Shown here: positions 1-8,900 of the stretch, piece by piece
Numbering within the stretch: the stretch's first letter is position 1
Layout of the letters: each line of letters begins with the position of its first letter
Assembly: GCA_963779485.1 (NCBI GenBank)
Contig: CAVZYJ010000014.1
Location: forward strand, 1 to 64,000
Direction of reading: 5' to 3'
DNA length: 64,000 bases
Source of the DNA: CAVVJA01 sp963779485
Lineage (GTDB): Bacteria; Actinomycetota; Actinomycetes; Mycobacteriales; Jatrophihabitantaceae
The notes under the pieces: generated by a model
The model's database searches: none
Seen by the model: only the letters and a program-made list of their open reading frames with translations
Told to the model about the DNA's origin: nothing
Position numbers and translations under genes: made by a program

Positions 1-934
1 AGCACGCACGCGCCGTCCGCGCAGCAGCTGACCGCGCGGCCGGCGGCGCCGACTGCTGGGCAACTGCCCTCCGGCTCGTTGCCGGGGTCCACCGCGGTGG
101 CGGGGTCTGCACTGCCGAGCGGGACCTCTCCGCTGGCCAACGTGCACCCGCTGGCCAGCACGTCACCGGTCGGAGTGCCCGCAGGCAGCTTCGGCGGCCT
201 GCTGCCGGACGCGAACCCGCAGACTCAGCTCGCCGGATTCATCCGGCCGGGCTCGCGTCCGGGCTGGGCAATGCGAGCGGGCTGGTGCCGCTCGGTTCAC
301 TTCCGCCGGGAATCGTGGGCGGCCTGCCGAGCGCCGGGTCCACGCTGCCCGGCGGCCTGGGTGCGTTCGCGCCGCTGCCGTCGACCAACGCCTTGGGCCC
401 GCTGACCGGGATTGGTCCCTTGGTGCCGCCGGGCGGTCCTTGGGTGCTGCCGGGCTTGGTCCCTTGGGTGCCGCCGGGCCGGCAGCCGCCGGTCTGCGAC
501 CACTCGGCACCGGTGGTCTCGGCACCGCTGATCTCGGCGCGGCGCCGGGTCTGGGCGCCGTCGAGCCAGGCGCCGCCGGGCTGGGGTCATTGGGTGGCGC
601 CGAACCAGGCGCCGCCGGGCTGGGCGTCGCTGGCGGCGCCGCCGGGCTGGGTGCCGCTGGTCGCGGCGGGACCGTCGCGGGCACTGCAGCCGAGCTGAGT
701 CCCGGGCTGGGTGCCGGCACCGCCGCCCAACGCGCCGCGGCCGCGGACGGAGCGGCCCTCGCCCAGGAGGGCGGCCGGGGCGGCATGCCGATGATGCCCT
801 ACATGCCGATGGGCCCGATGGGCGGTCAGCGAGGCGACGGAGCGGACCGGCGTAGCTGGCTGGAGGAGGACGAGGACGTCTGGACGACCGACACCGGCCA
901 GCTGGCACCACCGGTGATCGGTCGCACGGCCTGA
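1..934 (+). pseudogene. C-terminal part of a Gly/Ala/Pro-rich T7SS-associated protein, frame-broken and cut by the window edge
   Basis: The start lies before the window. Coding-like sequence runs in frame 1 to about position 240, in frame 3 to about 415 and in frame 2 to the stop at 932-934. The frame-2 part is a low-complexity stretch of LGAAG/GLG-type repeats (about 416-720). It is followed by a Met/Pro/Gly patch and an acidic tail containing SWLEEDEDVW and a terminal PPVIGR. That tail is typical of proteins encoded in actinobacterial ESX-like loci upstream of WXG100 genes. The repeats make exact frameshift placement impossible by eye. It could be a truly decayed gene or an intact gene with sequencing indels. 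No enzymatic function is suggested; a secreted or structural T7SS partner is inferred from context. Confidence 0.5.
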
Positions 935-1016
935 GCGGGTCCCACGGAAGCTGCCGGGTGGGCCGGTGCCAGACAACCCGGCCCACCTGAGCTGCCAACA
1001 TCACAGGAGGTCGACC

Positions 1017-1463
1017 ATGCCCGAGTCCAGCGATCAGCTGCGGATCCAGCTGGACACGTTGCTGGCCGACTACGAGCGGGCCCGCCGGTCCCTTTCCGAC
1101 GCTCACGCGGGGATGCGTGCGATCAATGGCCGGGCGGAGTCCGCCGACCGGCTGGTCACGGCAACGGTTGGGCCCCGCGGCACGCTCACCGCGCTGGGCC
1201 TTGACCCGCGAGCGTCCCGGACGCTGTCGGCTGACAAGCTCGCCGAGAAGATCCTGGACACGGTCCAGGCCGCGGCGGCCGACGCGAACCGGCAGCTCAG
1301 CGAGCTGCTCGCCGCAGCGCTGCCGCCTGGCCTTCCGGTCGAAGACATGGTCCGCGGCGAGGTCGATCCCGCGCGCTGGGCGCTCCGCGAGACCGCCACC
1401 GGGATGTCGATGCAGGAGTGGTGGGACAGCGTCGAAAGCTCGGTCGGAAGCCGGCCCCAATGA
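1017..1463 (+). CDS. YbaB/EbfC-family DNA-binding-like protein of the T7SS locus
   Basis: This is a 148-residue protein. The ATG at 1017 follows a strong AGGAGG at 1005-1010; an earlier in-frame ATG at 966 lacks such a site. The first 35 or so residues form a helix (IQLDTLLADYERARRS). A GPRGTLTALGLDPRA-type beta segment and a long C-terminal helix follow, which is the layout of YbaB/EbfC nucleoid-associated proteins. Diverged YbaB-like proteins are common beside WXG100 genes in actinobacteria; whether they bind DNA or act in secretion is not settled. The C-terminal 40 residues (acidic, with QEWWDSVESS) are specific to this locus type. Its stop overlaps the start of the next gene (ATGA), so the two are probably translationally coupled. 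Confidence 0.75.
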   Translation: MPESSDQLRIQLDTLLADYERARRSLSDAHAGMRAINGRAESADRLVTATVGPRGTLTALGLDPRASRTLSADKLAEKILDTVQAAAADANRQLSELLAAALPPGLPVEDMVRGEVDPARWALRETATGMSMQEWWDSVESSVGSRPQ

Positions 1464-1771
1464 CCGGCTTCATCGCCGAGCCGAACCCGTTGTACGGCAG
1501 CGGGCAGCAGTACCAGGCGGTGCACGACGAGCTGGCGTCGATCTACGACCGGTTGACGCGCGCGCTCGACGCCACGGGACAGTTCTGGGGCGGCGACCAG
1601 AGCGGGCAATCCTTCGCCCGCGACTACTGCCCGAAGGCCGTCTCGCAACTGCAACAGATGGGCGCCACCGGGGACGGTCTGCAGTCGGTCGTCGACGGCG
1701 TAACGAGCTGGGCAAGAAACTACATCGACGCCGACGCGACGGTAGCGCAGAGCACCCCGTCCGCCGGCTGA
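1460..1771 (+). CDS. WXG100-like small T7SS substrate or partner
   Basis: This is a 103-residue, mostly helical protein. Its size and helix-turn-helix form match the WXG100/ESAT-6 family. The turn is FWGGDQSGQSF, a WGG variant of the WxG motif, preceded by a helix beginning YQAVHDELASIYDRL and followed by a helix through the SQLQQMGATGDGLQSVV region. The start ATG overlaps the stop of the YbaB-like gene in ATGA. The giant gene begins eight bases after its stop, and that gene also opens with a WXG100-type domain. The two may therefore form the usual antiparallel helical-hairpin heterodimer recognised by the secretion ATPase; this is inference from order and size. Confidence 0.7.
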   Translation: MTGFIAEPNPLYGSGQQYQAVHDELASIYDRLTRALDATGQFWGGDQSGQSFARDYCPKAVSQLQQMGATGDGLQSVVDGVTSWARNYIDADATVAQSTPSAG

Positions 1772-1778
1772 GCGAGCG

Positions 1779-2195
1779 ATGGCCGTCCCGCCGCTGTTCC
1801 CCGGTCCGCCCATGGACTGGATCTACCCGGTGGTGGTCGGCCAGGACTGGCCCCAGGGCAACGAGGATCTGGCCCGTCAAGCCGCCCAGGCGTGGACCGA
1901 CGCGCTGAACGGGCTCGTGCAGCTCGCCGATACCGGCAGCCTCGCCACCAACGCCGTCAACTACTCGGTGCAGGGCGTGTCGAGCGACGTCTTCAACGGC
2001 TACTGGGACAAGTACGTCGCCGGCGACAACTCCTACCTCGGCCAGCAGGCCCAGCAGTGCCAACAGTTCGCGGCGTATCTGCTCGAGTTCGCCGAGCAGT
2101 TGGAACACACAAATTGTCGATCAACATCCAGCTCGCCATGCTGCTCGTCCAGGTGGCATACGACCTGTTATTGGCGCCGTTCACTGACGGCCTGA
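1779..2195 (+). CDS. Giant gene, segment 1: CpnT-like WXG100-type N-terminal domain
   Basis: The opening sequence MAVPPLFPGPPMDW leads into helices ending YWDKYVAGDNSYLGQQ. Reading continues in this frame only to about 2111. The true continuation is in the next frame (KLSINIQLAMLLVQVAYDLL and onward to about 2478). An AAA run at 2111-2113 is one A short of giving the expected EHTKLSIN join. This helical block followed by a hydrophobic LAMLLVQVAYDLLLAPFTDG region matches the N-terminus of many actinobacterial type VII polymorphic toxins and the CpnT N-terminal domain. In that family it serves as the secretion-targeting region. The start has no strong ribosome site, consistent with coupling to the WXG100-like gene just upstream. 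Confidence 0.6.
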   Translation: MAVPPLFPGPPMDWIYPVVVGQDWPQGNEDLARQAAQAWTDALNGLVQLADTGSLATNAVNYSVQGVSSDVFNGYWDKYVAGDNSYLGQQAQQCQQFAAYLLEFAEQLEHTNCRSTSSSPCCSSRWHTTCYWRRSLTA

Positions 2196-2490
2196 GCCTG
2201 GCCGAGGCGATGCTCGCGACGGTCATGACGCGCGGCGTCGTTCGGCTCATCGTGGGCCGGCTGCTGGAATCCGTGCTGTACATGGTCATCCCCGACCTGC
2301 TCAGCCAGACCATCCAGCTCGCCAACGGGCACGTCAGCTCGCTCGACGGCAAGCGCTTGCTCACCGACGTCGAGATGGGGGTTGTCGCCGGCGTCACGGG
2401 CCTCGGGCTGTACGGACTGGCCCAGAGGGGGCCGGTCGCCGGGCTGCTGCGGGACGCCGCGGACCACGTCGGCAGAACCCGACCGCCCTG

Positions 2491-3474
2491 GTGTCCGCGA
2501 TGACGCAGGGCGCGGTCGTCAACGTGACCACGAACGCGGCGATGTACTACCTGCCTACACCGGACGGCGAGCATCCGGCTAGCCCCTTCGACAATTGGCT
2601 GCGGGCTGCCCTGTCGGGCGCGGTCGTCGGCGGCGTATTCCACGGCCTGAACCAGCTACAGCTGTCTGACCACACCGTCGCGACGTTCCGCGACCCGTCC
2701 GGCAGCGAGCTTTACCACGGCATCCAGTACCCGGACGGCAGCTACTCGCTGATCACGCCGGACGGCGTTCTCGCCGGGCGGGGCGCACTCGGCCCGGACG
2801 GCACGCTGACCATCGGCGGCCGGTCCGTCGAGGTCGCGCGGCCAGCTTCAGCACCGCCGACGGCGCGGCGCACGTCGCGTCTTCGAGCCTGGCACCGAGC
2901 CCCGGCAGTGGGGTCGCGACGTCAGGGCTCGCCGGCGACCTGCACTCCGGCGCCGGACGGACAGCGGATCGAGGTGCCCGCCGGCTCGACCTTCACGATC
3001 GGGCCGGACGGGCGCATCGTGCAGGTCGCAGTCCACGACGGCACGCGCAGCACGTTCTATCAGCCGGTCGAGGACACGGCGGCCACGCCCGATGCGGCGC
3101 CGCCGGTCTTCCAGCCGACCGGCGCGATCGAGCGCACGGCCACCGGCGAGATGCGGTACTTCGACGCGGCGGGCAACGCCGTCTCGCGGGCCGACTTCCG
3201 CGGCACCGTCTTCGGCCAGCATCTCGAGTTCGGGAGCGCAGCCGGACAACCGCCCCCGGACGCCCACGCCACCGCGGCCGGGCATTCCGAGGAGCCCGCG
3301 GAGCCCAGCCCGGTCGCCCGTGACCAGTCCGTCGATCGGAGCAGCTCCACCGAAGCCGCCGCTACGGCCGCCCGGCGCCCAGGCCACGGACGCCCTGGGC
3401 GACACCGCCGGGCGCGCCAGCCGGACATGCGACGAGCACCGATCCGGGCGTGGATCAGACGCGCGCGCCCGTAG
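2491..3474 (+). CDS. Giant gene, segment 2: end of the N-terminal domain plus beta-rich/Pro-Ala linker
   Basis: The frame actually becomes coding near 2480 (PTALVSAMTQGAVVNVTTNA); a CCC run at 2476-2479 is one C short of a smooth join with segment 1. Residues encoded at 2560-2650 finish the hydrophobic N-terminal module (ALSGAVVGGVFHGLNQL). Then come YPDGSYSLITPDGVLAGRG-type beta repeats. The stretch 2841-2945 reads best one frame over, so two compensating changes flank it. The rest carries GPDGRIVQVAVHDG-type strands and a Pro/Ala/Thr/Glu-rich linker that changes frame again near 3355 and 3425. It looks like a spacer between targeting module and ATPase; no catalytic motif is seen. Confidence 0.5.
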   Translation: MSAMTQGAVVNVTTNAAMYYLPTPDGEHPASPFDNWLRAALSGAVVGGVFHGLNQLQLSDHTVATFRDPSGSELYHGIQYPDGSYSLITPDGVLAGRGALGPDGTLTIGGRSVEVARPASAPPTARRTSRLRAWHRAPAVGSRRQGSPATCTPAPDGQRIEVPAGSTFTIGPDGRIVQVAVHDGTRSTFYQPVEDTAATPDAAPPVFQPTGAIERTATGEMRYFDAAGNAVSRADFRGTVFGQHLEFGSAAGQPPPDAHATAAGHSEEPAEPSPVARDQSVDRSSSTEAAATAARRPGHGRPGRHRRARQPDMRRAPIRAWIRRARP

Positions 3475-3763
3475 CTCCGGCGCAGGCCGCCGCGCCGACC
3501 GAACCCACCGCGGCGCGTGAACTACCGGTCGGACCCACGGCGGAGCTCGCCGCAGCTGCGAACAAGCCAGCGGCCGTCGACATCCGGCAGCAGGTCGATG
3601 CGCCACGCGAAGCGAGCCCGCGCAACCGTCGGGCCGACCGAGACCTCCGGCCCGGAGCGGACGCCCGTCGCCCAGGCTGTCGACGCCACCGCCGACGGCG
3701 CCCACGCCACGACGGTCGAGGCGGGGTCCGGTTGGCCCCACGGCCGTCGTCGAGGGCCAGGCT

Positions 3764-5230
3764 ATGGTCGCGCACGCGGAAGCGACCGGATCGGGCCGAG
3801 GCCGTTCCGGCCCGGACCAGCCGGACCCACCCAACGGATCTGGTTCGACCGTCGGCGAGCATCCGATCACCAGCGAGAGCGCGATCTCCGGCCAGTCGGA
3901 TCCTTCCCACGTCGAGCCGGTCGGGCGGCACACCGAACAGCAGGTGATGGCGCGATGGGACATGGCCCAGCACGCGGCCGATCGCGCCGGGATGCCGATG
4001 TCCGGCGACCCTGCAGCGCTCTACGCCGCAGTCGTCCGCCAGATCTTCGACACCACCGGGGGCAAGCTGGTGCGTTGGCCCCAGTTCGCCGCGGCCGATG
4101 CGATGAGCGACGGCAAGCTCGTCCAGATGGCTCCCGGCGAGGGCAAGTCCTTTGTCGCCACCCTCGCTGTCGCTCGGTACGCGATCACGAAGGGCGCCGT
4201 ATGGCTGATGACCACGCACCAGACACTCGCCGACCGGGACTTTGACTTCAACCGAACCGTGCTCGATCCACTCGGCATCCGAGTGGTCCGAGCAAACGCC
4301 GATCAAATCCTGGCCGAACCACCACCCGGTGAGCCGACCGTCTTCGTGGGCAGCGTCGATGACTTCGCCTTCAGCGAACTCAACGGTCACCCGGTCCCGG
4401 GCGTCGTCGGGGTGGTGGACGAGATCGACGGCATCGGAGTCGACCAGGCCCATCAGGCCTTCATTCTGTCCGGCGGCACCGGCGAGCCGGCGAGTGCTGG
4501 CGTGGTGGCGGATGTGCGGTGGGCGAAGGAGCTGTTCACGGCCCGCACGGCCGATGGAACGCTCACCGAGGCCACCTTCGGCCGCGAGCCCGGTCAGTGG
4601 GGCGGAGACGCGGCGCTCACTGAGCCAGCCCGGCGGCAGCTCGAAGCCCACCTCGGCGCGGCCCTCACCGAGGCCCAGGTCCATCGGCTCGAGATGGCCG
4701 CACTGGCCCGCTGGGCATTCCGACCGCGAGACGACTACGTCATCAACGGCGGCAAGGTGATCATCCTCCACCGGGTCAACGACGAGCCGGCCTACAACCA
4801 GGAGACCAACCAGGAAAGCCGCTGGAACGGCGGCCTGGCCCAGGCGCTCGAGGCCGAACACGGCCTGCAAATACGCGCTGATCCCACCACGATGCGTTCG
4901 ATCACGACGAAGGAACTGTTCGATCGATTGGACACGGTCGTCGGCATGTCCGGCACCGCCAAACCGGCCGAAGCCGCATTGCGCGGCTACGGGCTGGGCG
5001 AGGTAGTGGAGGTTCCCCGGCTACACGGCTCCAAGCTCGACATTGTCCTCGAGCGCCCCCAGGACGACGAGACCGCGAAGATCGCCACGATCGTTCGTGA
5101 CATCGTTCGGCGGCAGGCGGAAACCAACCAGCCCCAGCTTCTCATCGTCGATCGGAACAGTCTCGTCGACACCTTCGAGCGGCAGCTGCGCCGCTGTCGG
5201 AGCCACGAACGTGGCCGGAATCGACGCTGA
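3764..5230 (+). CDS. Giant gene, segment 3: SecA-like ATPase domain
   Basis: From about 3950 the protein aligns by eye with SecA. A Walker A equivalent, MAPGEGKSFVATLAVARYA, lies at 4127 onward (SecA has a T-G-E-G-K-T core). A GVVDEIDGIGVDQAHQAFIL segment (4412 onward) corresponds to the SecA DEVD box, with Asp-Glu at 4418-4423. LTEPARRQLEAHLG and DDYVINGGKVIILHRV match the preprotein-crosslinking region, and ITTKELFDRLDTVVGMSGTA matches the start of the second helicase half. The frame is lost near 5195. The next frame continues AGGLSVTQTAF and INRAARYGDPGEAHQYS (to about 5530), equivalent to SecA motif VI. ATP-binding residues look intact. No SecA C-terminal zinc motif is seen. SecA homology is firm; the role is unknown. 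Confidence 0.75.
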   Translation: MVAHAEATGSGRGRSGPDQPDPPNGSGSTVGEHPITSESAISGQSDPSHVEPVGRHTEQQVMARWDMAQHAADRAGMPMSGDPAALYAAVVRQIFDTTGGKLVRWPQFAAADAMSDGKLVQMAPGEGKSFVATLAVARYAITKGAVWLMTTHQTLADRDFDFNRTVLDPLGIRVVRANADQILAEPPPGEPTVFVGSVDDFAFSELNGHPVPGVVGVVDEIDGIGVDQAHQAFILSGGTGEPASAGVVADVRWAKELFTARTADGTLTEATFGREPGQWGGDAALTEPARRQLEAHLGAALTEAQVHRLEMAALARWAFRPRDDYVINGGKVIILHRVNDEPAYNQETNQESRWNGGLAQALEAEHGLQIRADPTTMRSITTKELFDRLDTVVGMSGTAKPAEAALRGYGLGEVVEVPRLHGSKLDIVLERPQDDETAKIATIVRDIVRRQAETNQPQLLIVDRNSLVDTFERQLRRCRSHERGRNRR

Positions 5231-5944
5231 GCGGGTGCTGGCGTGGGGAAACGCACGCGACGGCGAGATCGAGAACCTGCTCGGCCGAGCAGGGGCCGTC
5301 GGCAGCATCACCGTGGGAAACCGGAGCCTCACTCGTGGCGTCAACGTGCGTCTGCAGGACGGCGCCCGGGAGGCGGGTGGACTCAGCGTCACGCAGACGG
5401 CGTTCTCCGACATCTCGGCCCGCGTCGATCTGCAGACGATCAATCGAGCCGCCCGTTACGGCGATCCGGGTGAGGCTCACCAATACAGCGCGAAGACCGA
5501 CGCGATCTTCCGCCGGATGCCTTCGAAGAACGTGCACCGAGACGGTCGTCCGCTATCAGGCAGCGCACGACGCGTTCGAGGCCAGTCGAGAGAGCTCGCG
5601 TGGCTCCGAGGAGCTCGGCCACGCCGCGGCGAGTGTCCGAACCCTGATCGAGGACGCCCAGGCCCGCGCCGAACAGGACATCGTCGCCAGTCTCAGTCAG
5701 AACCCGCTCGGCGCCGACCCGCGCGCACCGGTCCAGAGCCTGGGCGTCCAACCGACTACACAGCCGCAGAAGCGCCCGCCTCCGTCGGTCGGCCGCCGGG
5801 GGCCTCGCCGGCCTCTGGGTTGAACCTGGCGGATCCGCCCATTGATGTGCGGCTGCGCAATCTGCAGGAGGAGCCGTTCGACTTTCTGGTCTGGGCGAGC
5901 GGATTGTCGGCCTCGCGACCGGCGTTACGCACGGGACAGCGCTC

Positions 5945-8900
5945 GTGGCGCAGGTCGGCGCCGTGCAGCACACCGCCCGGCAGCTCGCCTCGGCGGCTGA
6001 CGTGATCCACGGGTCGCTGGCCAGCCTGCTCAGCGACCCGCATACCGTCGTCAACGCCGCTGAGCTAGGCCGGCTCGACGAGCTCATCCACGCAGCCCAC
6101 CAGCGCACCGAGCAGATCGCCGGACGGTTCGGGTACCTCGCGGATGGCATCGGCGACATCGACCCGGCCGCGTTGGCCGCTCATGTCGCCGACGTCCACG
6201 AACTCCACAACGACCTCACCCGCCTGCTCGCCGACATCTCGCAGGCACCCCACGCGGGGTTGGCGGAGACCGTCAGCCCGGCGGAGGCGGCAGCGCTGCT
6301 GCTGCCCGAGATCCGCGGCTACGGCCGGCACCTCCTGGGCTGGGGCATGCCAGCGGCCGGTGATGGCACCGTGGTCTTCGTCGATCGACTCGGCCCGGAC
6401 CTCGGCCAGCGGGCGACCGAGCTGGTCACGCTGTCACAGTGGCTGCCGCCAATCAGCGGGGCCGTACGGGTGGTCATTCACGGCCGCCCGGGTGAAGTCG
6501 TCTGGGACCACTACGCGCCACCGCAGTCCGATGGCGTCTCCCGCACCGTCATCGACCAAGCGCTCGACGGCGTGGGCCTGGTCAAGCTCCTGGTGCACTA
6601 CCGCGCATTCCGGGACGCCGTCGCGGCGGCCGCAACCATTCAGCTCGACGTCTGCGGCGTTACCGTCTCCCCGTCCGGTATTCCCGTTGCGCAGCAGGTC
6701 GCAGACACGCTCAACGCGTGGCGCCGGGCCGTCGCTCCCGCCGCCGGCTGGGCCGATGCCACGATCGAGGTGCGCGCGCTCCACGCAGAACAGGCTCCGG
6801 ACGCGCTGCTGCAGGTGGACCGGCACGGTCGCACCACCCTGGTTCGCGAGGAGCGGGGGCCCGATGGCCAGCTGGTCCTTACGCCCGTGCCCGCGGAGCT
6901 ACAGGGGTATCGCACATTCCACCCAGCGCCCGGGGCCGAGCTGCCGGGCGCCTGGCTGGCCTCGCCGATCCCGGGCGGCCCCCCGACCGGCGAGGTGACC
7001 CAGCTGCTGCCTGAGCTAGTGATGGGGCAGCGAGGAGACCAACGCGGCGTCCGCGTGGCGGGGGTCTTGAGCGCCGACCCGACCGGACCGGGCGCCCAGC
7101 CCCGGCCGGATGCCGCCCGGGCCGCGCTGCTCGCCGCGACCGACGAGGCCCGCGCCGCCGCCAGCCGCGGCGCCGCGCTCGCCGCACAGCCGGAGATAGC
7201 TGCGCTGGCCCAGGGCATCGCCGCCGTCGCCCATTACGCGGCCGTCCGGAGCGCCATCCTGGCCGATGCGCTCACCGTGACCTCGCCCGCTCACGAGGCG
7301 AGCCAGGCGCTCAGCCGCGCGACGCGGCTGCAGCGCGCGCTGGCCACCCTGAACCCGGCGCTGGACCTGATCACTGAGGACCTCACGCGTGGCCCCGGCG
7401 CCGACGTCCTTGCGGATCACGTGGCTACCGCGCGCCGCGCCGCCCACCAGCTCGCGATCGAGGCGGGCAGTTACGACGACGCGCAAGCGCGTGCCGAGGC
7501 CGCCGCGGCCGCCGCTCTCGACCACGCCCGGGGCTGGGTTAGGCACACCCTCGCCCGTACGGCCCTGCGCCGCCCGTTGGGGCCCGCCGTCCGCCTGGCC
7601 GCGGTGCACGCTGCGGTCACCGAGGTGCACGAGCGGCGGGAGCAGCTGGCCGAGGCGGGGCAGCACGGCTCGGCCGATGGGGTCGCTCTAGTGCCGCAGC
7701 TGGCGCGGGCGGTGGACCGGCTCGTCCAGACCGACGCGGCGTTGCCGGCCCGTAGGCCACGCGCAGGCCAGACAACTGCCCTGTCGGCAGAGGTCGCCGG
7801 GCTGGTGCGCGAGGCGGCCGAGGCGGTCAGCTTCTCCCAGCGGGAACGGGCCTGGCGCCGCTCCCGCACCGTGCACAGCAAAGCGGACGTCGAGGAGATC
7901 GACGCGATCGCGCGGGAACCGGTCAAGGACGCCCGGCTGGCCGGCCTGCTCGCCGCCGAAATCGACGCCCTGTACCAGCGAGTGCGGGCCGCCGACGACG
8001 CACTGGCCGAACGCGCCGAACGCGACCGGACTGCCGACCGGGCCGGTCTGGTCAGCGACGCTGAGCGGGCCCTCCTGGCGCTGGTCGTCCCCACGGGCTG
8101 GCTCCCGGAGCTGGTGACCGTCCTCGGCCGCTACCGGGACCGGCGTGATCACGGAATGCTGAACCTGGGTCACCTCGGCGGGGTCGACCCGGTCAGCACG
8201 ACGCTGCTCGCCGGGAGGGAGAACGTGCGTGCGCTGCGCCGGCAGATCGACGCGGTATGGCACGAGCTGAACGCCCTGCAAACCGGCGCCTCGTCCCGCT
8301 CCCCGGAGCGAGCCATGCACCGGTACCGGCTTCGGCTCTTGCTCCGCAGCCACAACCAGCAGCTGCCGGTGCTCATCCGCGACATCGAAGCTGAGCTGGC
8401 GATGGTGTCGGAACGGGAAACCGACTCCGCCGCAGCCGGCGATCTCACCGGACTCAGCGACCAGATCGAGCGACGCCGGCAGCTGATCGCCGAGCTGGGC
8501 CAAGCCCGCGCCCAGGTCGCGGCGCAGCGCCGACGAAGAAGGGCGCTGCGCCGGGCGCACCGCCGGGGCGACACTCCAGCCCGGATGCTTCTCGCGGAGT
8601 ACCCCGACCTGGGGGCCATCCGGACCCGGATCATCCAGGCCAACCCTGCCGGGATGGACCCGGCGCCCATACTGGCCAGCCTCGAGCGGCAGCTCGACCT
8701 ACTGGTTGAGCCGGCCCCGACCGGCGCCGAGTCGGCGCGGGTCGCTGACCAGCCCGGCATCACGCCGGAATTGATGATCGACATGACCGACTCCGCCGGT
8801 CTCAGCGTGGCCGCGCTCAGCCGCGCGTACACCGGACTGCTGCGGGAGCATGACGATCAGCAGGCCGTCCTGGACGATCCGGCCCGGCTCGCCGACCTGC

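Noticed and set aside
297..1460. Long minus-strand frame over the first T7SS genes
   Set aside because: Arg/Pro-rich shadow typical of GC-rich DNA, with no motifs; the plus strand has clear ribosome sites and known families.
3455..4870. 471-residue minus-strand frame
   Set aside because: It lies antisense to the SecA-like ATPase, whose motifs are clear on the plus strand.
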